Below the pieces are notes generated by a model. That model was not told where the DNA came from. It did not search any database and saw nothing but the letters and a program-made list of their open reading frames with translations. From contig DASPVO010000031.1 in NCBI GenBank assembly GCA_035622335.1, positions 1 through 46,899 of the forward strand: a DNA stretch of 46,899 nucleotides. The letters run 5' to 3'. Below are positions 15,213 through 22,793 of the stretch, one piece after another. The stretch's first letter is position 1, and each line of letters begins with the position of its first letter. This stretch comes from DATJAJ01 sp035622335 (lineage in GTDB: Archaea > Thermoproteota > Nitrososphaeria > Nitrososphaerales > Gagatemarchaeaceae). Made by a program: the position numbers and the translations under genes.

Positions 15213-15785
15213 CTACCTCGACACCTCGCTAATCGTCGCGGCTAGCCTCTCGGCGACTTCCTCCGAGCGGTCGGTCTCGTTCCTGATGATCAGCATCGGG
15301 GCTCCCGTCAGGGTGGAAGACACCGTCAGGAAGCTTCTCGCGAGGTCGAGCTCGTCCTGCACCTCGTCCTCGGACATGACGTCCCTGTAGCGAGTGCTGT
15401 CCTTCTTCCTTCTCTCCAGCACTTCGCGGCTTCGAGCCTCGATCAGGACCAGGTGAGTGGGGCTCAGAGCGCGGACGACTTCGAAGGGCAGTCCCGGCCA
15501 GAAGCCCTCCTTCGTCCTGATGAAGAGGTGCGTGTCCACTATGAGGACCCTCTCCTCGGTGTTGGCGATCGCGGTGCCCGCGATCGTCTGGAGCTGCTTC
15601 TGCTTCTCGACCGGGAGGCTCCGCAACTCGTCCCTGTGTTTTATCCATCCGAGCCTGATTCCCTCCTCCAGCATCACCGTCCCGAACGTCACGAGCTTCG
15701 AGCCCGCGACCAGGGAATGGACTCGGTCGACGACCGTGGTCTTGCCCACTCCCGGGATCCCGACCACTACCATCCTTACCTTCAT
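15213..15785 (-). CDS. adkA: adenylate kinase, archaeal type
   Basis: 190 residues from ATG 15785 (MKVRMVVVGIPGVGKTT). It interconverts ATP and AMP with two ADP. The Walker A loop is GIPGVGKTT at residues 9-17. FGTVMLEEGIRLG, RDELRSLPVEKQKQLQ and VDTHLFIRTKEGFWPGLP match the trimeric archaeal adenylate kinase family rather than the bacterial type. The frame extends ten residues further upstream into secY, but the start given overlaps the secY stop and fits the family. Order secY-adk is classic in archaea and bacteria. Confidence 0.93.
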   Translation of the reverse strand: MKVRMVVVGIPGVGKTTVVDRVHSLVAGSKLVTFGTVMLEEGIRLGWIKHRDELRSLPVEKQKQLQTIAGTAIANTEERVLIVDTHLFIRTKEGFWPGLPFEVVRALSPTHLVLIEARSREVLERRKKDSTRYRDVMSEDEVQDELDLARSFLTVSSTLTGAPMLIIRNETDRSEEVAERLAATISEVSR

Positions 15786-15789
15786 CCGA

Positions 15790-17217
15790 CTACGTGGCCC
15801 CCAGCAGGCCCGCAAGGCCAGGCGAGAGCTCTTCCACCTGCTCCTTCAACAGCATCTGGTAGTACTGGAGCACGATGTCCACCATCAGCAAGATGCCTAT
15901 GCCGGTCCCGAAGACTCCGAAGAGGTCCGCTACGCCTGCGATCAGCCCGATCAATATGCCTCCGATTATCGTCAGGGCGGGGATGTACCTGTTCAGGACC
16001 TGCTCGATGGAGAGCCCGCTCCTCCTGAAACCTGGGACCTGGACGTCCGCGTCCATGAGGTTCTTGGCGACGGCCTTCGGGTTCAGACCGCCAATCTCGA
16101 CCCACAGCCTCGCGAAGAGCACTGACATGCCAACGAGAAAGAGGATGAAGATCACAGAGTGGACCGGGTCCGCTACCGTCTCGTTGATGCCCGTGGGCGC
16201 GGTCATGTAGTAGACCAGACCTCCGGTCGGCGTCGTGGAGTTGGCGCTGAACGTCCCGAGGAAGTGCCAGGGTGAGTTCGGATTGTTGCCCACCGCGTCC
16301 TCGATGAACTTGCTGAAGAAGGTGATGTTAGCAGCGAGAGCCGAGACGAGTATGACGGGAATGTTGGAGACGTAGAGGAGCTTTATCGGATACACTCCCT
16401 GGAAGCCTCTGTACTTCGTTGAGGTTATCGGGAGCTCTATCCTGATCCCTTCCACGTAGACGAGGACGAGAAGCATCACCAGCGTCAGCACGAAGGTCAG
16501 AAGACTAGGATAGTCGTAGTTGCGAATTACGATGCTCGACACCGAATTCGTGAAGAAGGAGCTGACGAGCGCGGGGATGAAGCCGAAGATCTGAGCCGGC
16601 TGCCCCTGCACCGCCACGAATGTGAAGGGGGAGAAGGTGTACCAGAGTATCGTCTGGGCCACACCAGCGAGGATGAAGAGGCTGACTCCGCTGCCCAGCC
16701 CCCAACCCTTCTGTATCATCTCGTCGAGCAAGAGCACGATGATGCTCGCGAGGAACAGCTGGACGAAGATCACCACCCCCTGACTCTGCGTCACGACCCC
16801 GAAGGTCTGCGCGATGAGGTACGCGGACGCCTCCCCGCAGATGACTATCAGCGTCAGGAACTTCGTCGCGGAACCGAAGATGGCTCTGTCGTCCGAGTCC
16901 GCCATGTCCAGCTTGATGATGTCGCTGCCCACGAGGAGCTGGAGGATCAGGCCCGCGGTGACGATCGGGCCTATACCTAGCGAGGTGAGCGTTCCTATGT
17001 TCGACGCGAAGACCACCCTGGTGAAGGCGAGCTGATTGTTGCTGTTCGCGGCGGCACCCCCCAGGCCGAAGAGGGGGACGACACCCATCACCAGATAGAT
17101 TATGAGCGCTAGGCCCGTCCAGACGAAGCGCTCGTTGAGCGAAGGCTTCTTCTCGGGCTTCGGTATTCCCGGGAGAATCGTCCCTACGTTCTTGATGAAG
17201 TCTCGAAGCGAAGCCAT
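15790..17217 (-). CDS. secY: protein translocase subunit SecY
   Basis: 475 residues with about ten membrane segments. It is the channel of the SecYEG/Sec61 translocon. Conserved elements include the plug/first helix region (YLVMGVVPLFG), the SLGIGPIVTAGLILQLLVGSDII segment after TM1 and the C-terminal RRSGLSIEQVLNRYIPALTIIGG cytosolic loop and helix. Length is slightly above the archaeal norm owing to an extracellular loop near residues 320-350. It lies 11 nt after rpl15 in the usual spc-operon position. Confidence 0.97.
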   Translation of the reverse strand: MASLRDFIKNVGTILPGIPKPEKKPSLNERFVWTGLALIIYLVMGVVPLFGLGGAAANSNNQLAFTRVVFASNIGTLTSLGIGPIVTAGLILQLLVGSDIIKLDMADSDDRAIFGSATKFLTLIVICGEASAYLIAQTFGVVTQSQGVVIFVQLFLASIIVLLLDEMIQKGWGLGSGVSLFILAGVAQTILWYTFSPFTFVAVQGQPAQIFGFIPALVSSFFTNSVSSIVIRNYDYPSLLTFVLTLVMLLVLVYVEGIRIELPITSTKYRGFQGVYPIKLLYVSNIPVILVSALAANITFFSKFIEDAVGNNPNSPWHFLGTFSANSTTPTGGLVYYMTAPTGINETVADPVHSVIFILFLVGMSVLFARLWVEIGGLNPKAVAKNLMDADVQVPGFRRSGLSIEQVLNRYIPALTIIGGILIGLIAGVADLFGVFGTGIGILLMVDIVLQYYQMLLKEQVEELSPGLAGLLGAT

Positions 17218-17228
17218 AGACTACGCCG

Positions 17229-17630
17229 CTATTCTGCGCCCAGTATCTTTCCGCCTGCGGCCTCTATTTTAGCCTGAGCCTTCTTCGTGAAGATGCCCAC
17301 CCTTACTTGCAGCGGCGAAGCGACGCTGCCAGAGCCGAGAAGCTTCTCGACTCCCATCGCCGTCAGGTCGACCTCCTTCTGACCCGATGCAACGGAGTCC
17401 AGGTCCCCCACGTTGATCCACCTCGTGGGCCGAGGGTGGTTGGGTGGCCTGAAGGGGTCCCTTCCGAAGTGGTCCGGGTCGTTGATGACCAGCCACGACC
17501 ACTTGTGCTTGTGGAGGCCAGCCTGGCCGTGCCCTCCGCTCTTGCCCGAGTGTCTGTGCTGCCCTACCTGCCCGTACCCGTTGGTCCTCGAACCCCTGAG
17601 CCTCCTGACCTTCCTGATACGAGTGGGCGT
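17229..17630 (-). CDS. rpl15: large ribosomal subunit protein uL15, apparent ACG start
   Basis: 133 residues if started at ACG 17630. The family N-terminus PTRIRKVRRLRGSRTNGYGQ is encoded directly after this ACG, followed by the glycine/histidine-rich VGQHRHSGKSGGHGQAGLHK region. The ACG is the first codon after the in-frame TAG of rpl30, so nothing further upstream is possible. The first canonical start in frame is GTG 17411, which would delete 73 residues including all of the conserved N-terminus. GGAGG lies exactly 9 nt before the ACG. Product very secure; non-standard start strongly implied. Confidence 0.95.
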   Translation of the reverse strand, partial: TPTRIRKVRRLRGSRTNGYGQVGQHRHSGKSGGHGQAGLHKHKWSWLVINDPDHFGRDPFRPPNHPRPTRWINVGDLDSVASGQKEVDLTAMGVEKLLGSGSVASPLQVRVGIFTKKAQAKIEAAGGKILGAE

Positions 17631-18095
17631 CTAAATCATCCTCCTGACTATATCGGTGAGGCCCGGGTTGGCACCGAGGGTACCCCTCTCGGTCGCCTGG
17701 CGCCGCAGAGAGGACTTGAACCCACCCCTCGGGGGGCTCAGCCTGAAGAAGGGCCTGATCCCCCGGACCGAGGCCAGCCTCTTCTGCTCCTTGATCATCA
17801 TTTCCGCGACCTCCGAGTGCTTGCCAAAGCCCAGCTTGGAGAGCGCGGGGCCGTCGAGCCTCTTGCTTTCAGTGAGCATGCCCCGCTTTTCGAGCAGCGA
17901 GGAGAGTAGCTCTCCGTCGATGGGCGTCCAGGCTATGAAGTCCTTACACGACTTCAGCATTCCTAACGTGGATGGCTCGTCGGTCACAACGGTCGCAGTG
18001 AACTTCCTTTCGACCCTCATCTCTGAGAGGGCCCTCCTCACACCCTGGCTTGAGTTTATCTTCCCTCTGAGGTTGACAACGAGCAAGAGCGCCAT
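17631..18095 (-). CDS. rpl30: large ribosomal subunit protein uL30
   Basis: 154 residues, the long archaeal/eukaryotic form. It begins ALLLVVNLRGKINSSQGVRRAL, the uL30 fold start, and contains LGMLKSCKDFIAWTPIDGE. The C-terminal extension IRPFFRLSPPRGGFKSSLRR is archaeal. Starts at ATG 18095, 12 nt after rps5; its TAG stop immediately precedes the rpl15 start. Confidence 0.95.
   Translation of the reverse strand: MALLLVVNLRGKINSSQGVRRALSEMRVERKFTATVVTDEPSTLGMLKSCKDFIAWTPIDGELLSSLLEKRGMLTESKRLDGPALSKLGFGKHSEVAEMMIKEQKRLASVRGIRPFFRLSPPRGGFKSSLRRQATERGTLGANPGLTDIVRRMI
17640..17644 (-). promoter_or_regulatory. GGAGG ribosome binding site for rpl15
   Basis: GGAGG followed by ATGATTTAG (9 nt, containing the rpl30 stop) and then ACG at 17630. 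The same 9-nt geometry occurs in front of the CTG of rps4. Confidence 0.7.
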
Positions 18096-18107
18096 TCTCT
18101 CTGCCTC

Positions 18108-18731
18108 CTATCCACTCAGTCCGTGCGACATGACGATGGCGTCGTAGACCGCGTTCGCAAGAGACGACATGGTGTTCGTGGAGCCGAACGTCCTGATCCA
18201 AGCGTCCTTCACCCCGGCGAGCTGAAGCAGGTTTTTCAGAGCGGGCCCTGCGACGAGCCCGAGAGACCTGGGGCCGGGTATGATCTCGACGGTCACGCTC
18301 CCAGCCTTGCCCCTGATCTTGTAGGGGACGGAGTGCCTCGTGCCGCACCTGCACTCCCAGCTTCCGCATCCGAGCTTCACAGGTATTATGTTCAGCAACG
18401 ACGCGTTGGTCGCCTTGTCTATGGCTTCCCTCATCTGCATCGCCTTTCCCTTCCCGACGCCGAACCATCCCGCACCGTTCCCCACGGCCACGACCGCGGA
18501 GAACCTCGTGAGCTCTCCCGCGTCGGTCTGCTTCTGCACTATCCCAACGCCGACGACTTCTGTCCTCAGGTCTGGCAGCAGCTTCTTCACTATCTCGGCC
18601 TCCCTGATTCTAAGCCCAGACTGGAATATCTCATCCAGGGACGTGATCTTTCCCTCAGCGACTAGCTTACCGAGCTTCGTTCGGGGAACCCATACTGCCT
18701 CTTCATCGTCGCCCCTTCGCGATGCCATCAT
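18108..18731 (-). CDS. rps5: small ribosomal subunit protein uS5
   Basis: 207 residues from the first of two adjacent ATGs (18731/18728). The S5 double-stranded RNA-binding region is GRIREAEIVKKLLP (as GLRIREAEIVKK) with VVAVGNGAGWFGVGKGKA, and the C-terminal domain holds EIIPGPRSLGLVAGPALKNLL and GSTNTMSSLANAVYDAI. Four cysteines in LGCGSWECRCGTRHSV form the archaeal/eukaryotic insert. Starts 2 nt after the rpl18 stop. Long upstream open frame is a shadow of rpl18. Confidence 0.96.
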   Translation of the reverse strand: MMASRRGDDEEAVWVPRTKLGKLVAEGKITSLDEIFQSGLRIREAEIVKKLLPDLRTEVVGVGIVQKQTDAGELTRFSAVVAVGNGAGWFGVGKGKAMQMREAIDKATNASLLNIIPVKLGCGSWECRCGTRHSVPYKIRGKAGSVTVEIIPGPRSLGLVAGPALKNLLQLAGVKDAWIRTFGSTNTMSSLANAVYDAIVMSHGLSG

Positions 18732-18733
18732 GG

Positions 18734-19321
18734 TCACTTCTTCCCGCTCCCCATGATTGCTGACCTGGTCGCCTCGAAGTTCAACGGGTACTCTTCCGGC
18801 TTGAAGCCTCGTTTCGTCAGCGTGGAGAAGGCCTTGGAGTAGAGGTCCTTGTCCTCCGATGCGAGCTTCGATGCGTAGTCGGCGATCGGCTTTCCAGAGA
18901 CCCTCTCCTGCGATGGGAGAGCTTCTTCGCCCACCGGCACGCTCACGCCCGCGTCGACGACTCCCTTGACGAAGGCGGCGACCCTCGACCCCCGTACGAA
19001 GGGTTCGACCCCGTTGTAGAGGACTGCGGCCTTGACGCCCTTCTCCAAAGCCCTCTTGCCCGAGTAGAGCCCAAGCAGGTAGCAGGCCGGAGTCGACTTC
19101 AGCGAACCCTTCCATCCGAGCTTGAGGAGCTGCCTCGAGTGGGAAGATGAGAGAACCTCGTCCCCACCTTCCTTCGGCAACAGGAACTGCGAAGTCACGT
19201 TCTTGTCAGTGATCCGGACCGCGAGGAGAGTGTGTCGGGATGTGACCGCCTTCTTCCTCGCTCCGTAGTCCGTCAGCCCTTCTCTGCGCCTGCGATAGAT
19301 GGGCACGTACCCGTCTGTCAT
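18734..19321 (-). CDS. rpl18: large ribosomal subunit protein uL18
   Basis: 195 residues, archaeal/eukaryotic length. It begins TDGYVPIYRRRREGLTDYGARK, the L18/L5e signature that binds 5S rRNA, and includes PACYLLGLYSGKRALEKGVKAAVL. Its ATG overlaps the rpl19e stop as ATGA. Order L32e-L19e-L18-S5-L30-L15 is the standard archaeal spc operon. Confidence 0.96.
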   Translation of the reverse strand: MTDGYVPIYRRRREGLTDYGARKKAVTSRHTLLAVRITDKNVTSQFLLPKEGGDEVLSSSHSRQLLKLGWKGSLKSTPACYLLGLYSGKRALEKGVKAAVLYNGVEPFVRGSRVAAFVKGVVDAGVSVPVGEEALPSQERVSGKPIADYASKLASEDKDLYSKAFSTLTKRGFKPEEYPLNFEATRSAIMGSGKK

Positions 19322-19752
19322 CTCTTGGCCTCCTTCATCAGGTCGAGGAGGTGTTTGACGTCTCTGACCTGGCCTCCTTTCACCTGTCTGTAGAGGAGCT
19401 TGTACTTCTCCTTGGAGATGGTCCCTCTCTCCTTTGCCACCTTGAGCCTCCAACGGAGAGCTCGCACCTTCTTCACCCATTTCTCCTTCCTCGCGGCCCT
19501 GGAGGTCTTCGTCCCCTTGAACGACCCCTGACCCCTTCCCCTCTTCAGCTTCCTTGACCTCTCCTTGAACCTCCCGCGCGAGGTGCCCTTCTCTGGAGCC
19601 TTCCTTATCGCCCCGAAGCCCACCAGACCACGGATTGTACTTCTGGTGATTGCGTCCTGTATCAGGTCCGTGTACTCCTCGTCGAAGATTACCCTGTCTA
19701 CACCGACGTCCATGACGGACGCGGCCAGCCTTCTCTTACTTCTCAGATTCAA
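19318..19752 (-). CDS. rpl19e: large ribosomal subunit protein eL19
   Basis: 144 residues opening NLRSKRRLAASVMDVGVDRV, followed by a highly basic central stretch (GTSRGRFKERSRKLKRGRGQ) and a C-terminal helix ending in LMKEAKR. All are typical of archaeal L19e, which spans the subunit interface. It overlaps the 3' end of rpl32e by 17 nt. Confidence 0.96.
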   Translation of the reverse strand: MNLRSKRRLAASVMDVGVDRVIFDEEYTDLIQDAITRSTIRGLVGFGAIRKAPEKGTSRGRFKERSRKLKRGRGQGSFKGTKTSRAARKEKWVKKVRALRWRLKVAKERGTISKEKYKLLYRQVKGGQVRDVKHLLDLMKEAKR

Positions 19753-20158
19753 CTGTCCTCAGCCCTGTCGGGTTGACCACGCGGATGCCCAGCTCGTTGG
19801 CCCTCTTCAGTATCAACGACCTCTTCCTCGCTCCAACTGTCTTGCCTATCCTGGCGACGTCGCGTCCGGGGACCAAGGGAGCTAGGTCCTCGGCTCTATG
19901 GACCAGTCTCTCATAGTGCCCGCTCGGATGGAGCCCCCTCGACTCGAGCGGACCGCGGTAGCCGATCCTGACCAGAGGCGGCCACCCCTTGTCCTGCCTC
20001 CTGACCTTGTTGTCCAGACCCTTCGGTTTCCGCCACTCCTCGCTCAGCCTGTCGTACCTCCAGCTCTCCGGCCGGACGAACCTTGGCCTTCTCTTCGAGA
20101 ACTCGGCCCTCTTGGCGACGAGCATCTTGAGCCTCCCCGCCTCGGTCTTCTCGGGCAT
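19736..20158 (-). CDS. rpl32e: large ribosomal subunit protein eL32
   Basis: 140 residues. The conserved part runs from FSKRRPRFVRPESWRYDRLS through WRKPKGLDNKVRRQDKG to GYRGPLESRGLHPSG, the L32e signature. Archaeal-eukaryotic protein located between uL6 and eL19 as expected. Starts 1 nt after the rpl6 stop. Confidence 0.96.
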   Translation of the reverse strand: MPEKTEAGRLKMLVAKRAEFSKRRPRFVRPESWRYDRLSEEWRKPKGLDNKVRRQDKGWPPLVRIGYRGPLESRGLHPSGHYERLVHRAEDLAPLVPGRDVARIGKTVGARKRSLILKRANELGIRVVNPTGLRTVESEK

Positions 20159-20159
20159 T

Positions 20160-20702
20160 TTACGTGCCCACCTCCTTTGCGTAGATATACACTCCGTCGA
20201 GAAAGATCCTCTGGTCCTTCCGCTTGATCTTGGTCGCCAGCTCGAGGTTCGCAGCAGTCTGGCCGACCTCCTCCAAGGAGACGCCCTTGACCACGACGTC
20301 GTCCCCGTCGACAGAGACCTTGCAGTCCCCGACTATGCGGGAGACCCTGGGAGACCTCTCCCCGACGAAGTTCTCGACCAGCACCTTGTCGTCCTTCGTC
20401 TTAACGGAGATGGGGAAGTGCGCGTAGGCCACCTTCAGCCTGTAGGTGTACCCCTTCGTCACGCCCGTCACCATGTTGGAGACGAGACTCAGAACCGTGT
20501 TGACCACGACGTTGTCCTTCTTCTTATGGGAGAATGGCGTGACGGTCAGCGTGCGGCCGCTCATAGCGATCCCGACCCCGACGCGCTCGAAGTCCTTCTT
20601 TACCGAGCCCAGTTTGCCCTTCACCGTCAGGGAACGGCCCTCCAGCGTCGCCTTGACGTCCTCTGGAAAGTCGTACGTGTGAGGAGAAGATTCAGTAGAC
20701 GT
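20160..20702 (-). CDS. rpl6: large ribosomal subunit protein uL6, apparent ACG start
   Basis: 180 residues if started at ACG 20702, the normal archaeal L6 length. The first beta strands, YDFPEDVKATLEGRSLTVKG, are encoded upstream of GTG 20624, the first canonical start, which would lose 26 residues of the conserved fold. An in-frame TGA lies three codons before the ACG and no ATG, GTG or TTG intervenes. From ACG the protein reads (M)STESSPHTYDF, a plausible archaeal L6 N-terminus. The ACG overlaps the last codons of rps8, and a GGAGG sits 10 nt upstream. The C-terminal half ends in RIFLDGVYIYAKE. Confidence 0.95.
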   Translation of the reverse strand, partial: TSTESSPHTYDFPEDVKATLEGRSLTVKGKLGSVKKDFERVGVGIAMSGRTLTVTPFSHKKKDNVVVNTVLSLVSNMVTGVTKGYTYRLKVAYAHFPISVKTKDDKVLVENFVGERSPRVSRIVGDCKVSVDGDDVVVKGVSLEEVGQTAANLELATKIKRKDQRIFLDGVYIYAKEVGT

Positions 20703-21093
20703 ACCCGATCAACCTCCCACCAACACCCCTTTCCTGAGCTTCAGAGTGAGACATCACACCCTCTGGCGTCGAGACTATCAGTATGCCGACACCCACCGCA
20801 GGGAGGTACCTGTGTTCCCAGTCCACCAATCGGGCGGACTTGACGGGAAACCTCGGCGATATCACCGAGCACTTGTTGATCCTGCCGAGTAGCTGTATCC
20901 TCAGCTTCCCCCCAACCCCGTCGTCGACGAACTCAAACTCGCCGATGTACCTCCTCTTCTGCAGAACCCTCAGCACCTCGCTCGCTAGACCCGACGCGGG
21001 GATGACCGTGCACTCCTTCTTGTTCCTCATCTCTGCGTTTTGGAGGCTGGCGAAAAGATTCGAGAGTATGTTTGTGGAGGGCATTCTAGTCAT
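20692..21093 (-). CDS. rps8: small ribosomal subunit protein uS8
   Basis: 133 residues. It contains NILSNLFASLQNAEMRNKKE at the N-terminus and the C-terminal AVGVGILIVSTPEGVMSHSEAQERGVGGRLIGYVY, which is diagnostic of archaeal S8. The ATG at 21093 overlaps the end of rps14 by 8 nt. Confidence 0.97.
   Translation of the reverse strand: MTRMPSTNILSNLFASLQNAEMRNKKECTVIPASGLASEVLRVLQKRRYIGEFEFVDDGVGGKLRIQLLGRINKCSVISPRFPVKSARLVDWEHRYLPAVGVGILIVSTPEGVMSHSEAQERGVGGRLIGYVY
20713..20717 (-). promoter_or_regulatory. GGAGG ribosome binding site for rpl6
   Basis: Located inside the 3' end of rps8 (GTGGGAGGTTG). It precedes the ACG at 20702 by 10 nt. Confidence 0.65.
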
Positions 21094-21247
21094 ACTTCCT
21101 GAAGCCTAGCTTCAGCGCGACCTCCCGGAAGCACTGCCTGCAGAGTACGAGGTCGTACGCCCGTATCACGGCGCCGTACTGACCGCACCTCCGGCAGTAG
21201 TGCGTGGACTTGCCGTATCCCCTCTTCTTGGGATGCCTTTCCTTCAT
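21086..21247 (-). CDS. rps14: small ribosomal subunit protein uS14 (zinc form)
   Basis: A short 53-residue gene, starting MKERHPKKRGYGKSTHYCRR and ending LGFRKYD. The zinc ligands are C18, C21, C36 and C39 in CRRCG and CRQCF. Its ATG overlaps the rpl5 stop as ATGA, and its own stop overlaps the rps8 start. It fills the otherwise empty gap between rpl5 and rps8 in the conserved archaeal order L5-S14-S8. Confidence 0.95.
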   Translation of the reverse strand: MKERHPKKRGYGKSTHYCRRCGQYGAVIRAYDLVLCRQCFREVALKLGFRKYD

Positions 21248-21771
21248 TCTATTACCGCCCCGAATCTGCTTCTGAAGTACTCCTTGGCGTCTTCCCCCGA
21301 CACGTACTGCTTCTGACCCAGTCTGGACCTCCGCCTGGTCCGCCTTGAGACCCGGAAGCCTGCGCGTTCGAGGAGGATGGAGACGTTCATGCCGAAGATC
21401 CCCAAGGCGGGGTCGTACCTTATTCCCGGTATCTCGATGTGCTCCTTTATCCCGAACGAGACGCTCCCCCTCGAGTCGAAGCAGCTGGACTGGAGCTTCT
21501 TGTCGCGAGCAGCGAGGAGCTTGGATATGAGGTCGGTGGTCCCAGCGCCGCGGACGGTGACAACCACCCCTATCGGCTCTCCCTTGTGGACGCCGAAATC
21601 CCTTATCGACTTCTTTGCCCTCCTCTGGTTCGGCTTCTGGCCCGTAACCTGCTGCAGGACGGTCTTGCCCCTCTCGATCGCCTCGCCCGACTTGCCGACA
21701 CCTATGTTGACCACGACCTTTCCGACCCGTATCACCCGCATCGGGTTCTCATGGACTGCCTGCTGGCTCAT
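21244..21771 (-). CDS. rpl5: large ribosomal subunit protein uL5
   Basis: 175 residues, with NPMRVIRVGKVVVNIGVGKSG, the RRAKKSIRDFGVHKGEPIG loop and GIKEHIEIPGIRYDP. It binds 5S rRNA and contacts P-site tRNA. Start ATG 21771 overlaps the rps4e stop as ATGA. Confidence 0.97.
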   Translation of the reverse strand: MSQQAVHENPMRVIRVGKVVVNIGVGKSGEAIERGKTVLQQVTGQKPNQRRAKKSIRDFGVHKGEPIGVVVTVRGAGTTDLISKLLAARDKKLQSSCFDSRGSVSFGIKEHIEIPGIRYDPALGIFGMNVSILLERAGFRVSRRTRRRSRLGQKQYVSGEDAKEYFRSRFGAVIE

Positions 21772-22496
21772 GGCTGGCTCACCACCACTGTGATCAGTGG
21801 CTTCTCGCTCCCGACGGGCAGGACGAGACGCGACGGAATCTCAGCATCGCCGCTCGGAAGGCTGATCTTGACCATTTTTTCCCTTGAGATTGTACCCTTC
21901 TTGACCTCGGAGATCTTGCCCGTCTGCCCCGCTCTTTCACCGCTCAATATCAGCCCGATCGACCCCGCTTCGAGCTTCACGTCCGAGATGACCTTCTGGC
22001 TCGGGACCTCGAGTAGAAGTGCATCCCCCGGTGCGACCTTGAGCGAGTCGTCCACGATTGAACGCCCGTCATGTAACCCGAACTGGATGTGACCACCCTT
22101 CGTCTTGACCTTTGACCTCACCGCGCAGAGCTTTACGCCCGCCTCGCTCTTGTCGACCTTCAAGAGGGCGAGCCCCTTTGGCGAAGGGACCATCCTGAAG
22201 TTTGCGTCTTCAGTCGGCACGGTAACGACGTCGAAGAGCCCGACCGGGAACCGCGCAGTCAGGACAGGCCTGCCGTCCACGTGCACCTTTCCGTTCCTAG
22301 TGATGCTCTTCAGCTCTCTGCCCGTTTCGGCAAGACCCGCCAAGTCGCGGATGACGACACCCAGAGGATACGAGCGAGCTATGGGATGTGAGCCGGGCAC
22401 AGGCTTGTAGACGAACCTATTCTTCTTCCTGGCGATGTCCCAGTTCCTCGGGGCCGAAAGACGCTTCAGCTTGTTCCTTCCGCCCTTCTTCCCCAT
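21768..22496 (-). CDS. rps4e: small ribosomal subunit protein eS4
   Basis: 242 residues starting GKKGGRNKLKRLSAPRNWDIARKK (shown in part), the archaeal S4e opening. Then come an S4-like RNA-binding domain (NGKVHVDGRPVLTARFPVGLFD) and a KOW-like region near IGLILSGERAGQTGKI. Starts 1 nt after... its ATG at 22496 directly abuts the rpl24 stop. Standard position between L24 and L5. Confidence 0.96.
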   Translation of the reverse strand: MGKKGGRNKLKRLSAPRNWDIARKKNRFVYKPVPGSHPIARSYPLGVVIRDLAGLAETGRELKSITRNGKVHVDGRPVLTARFPVGLFDVVTVPTEDANFRMVPSPKGLALLKVDKSEAGVKLCAVRSKVKTKGGHIQFGLHDGRSIVDDSLKVAPGDALLLEVPSQKVISDVKLEAGSIGLILSGERAGQTGKISEVKKGTISREKMVKISLPSGDAEIPSRLVLPVGSEKPLITVVVSQP

Positions 22497-22787
22497 CTAA
22501 GCCTCGCCCTCCAGCGTCTTCTTTCGTTTCTTGTCGCTCAGAATGACCTCCGTGACGACCACGTTCGACGCGTGGACGGGCACCGGAGCGGTGCCCCCGG
22601 CCATCTTCTCCTTGTTCACTCCCTCGACGTTCAGCCTCCCGGTAGAAGGTATGACCTTGGTCACCTTCCCCTCGATCCCCTTGAACTCCCCTCTAACTAT
22701 CATCACCTTGTCGTCCTTCCTCGCCGTAACGCTCCTCCTGTGGTACTTCTCTCGCAGTTCCTTTGATAGCGGTGAGTTTGTGTCCAT
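22497..22787 (-). CDS. rpl24: large ribosomal subunit protein uL24, short N-terminus
   Basis: 96 residues. The archaeal motif LSKELREKYHRRSVTARKDD leads into the KOW domain VMIVRGEFKGIEGKVTKV. Typical archaeal L24 is roughly 110-125 residues and has about 20 extra basic residues before LSKELREKY. Here only six residues precede it, and the in-frame rpl14 stop lies two codons before ATG 22787, so no longer version is possible. The N-terminal extension is therefore truly lost. Confidence 0.95.
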   Translation of the reverse strand: MDTNSPLSKELREKYHRRSVTARKDDKVMIVRGEFKGIEGKVTKVIPSTGRLNVEGVNKEKMAGGTAPVPVHASNVVVTEVILSDKKRKKTLEGEA

Positions 22788-22793
22788 GACTCG

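Noticed and set aside
19989..20843. 284-codon plus-strand frame opposite rpl32e-rpl6-rps8
   Set aside because: It spans three conserved ribosomal genes on the opposite strand and has no domain pattern.
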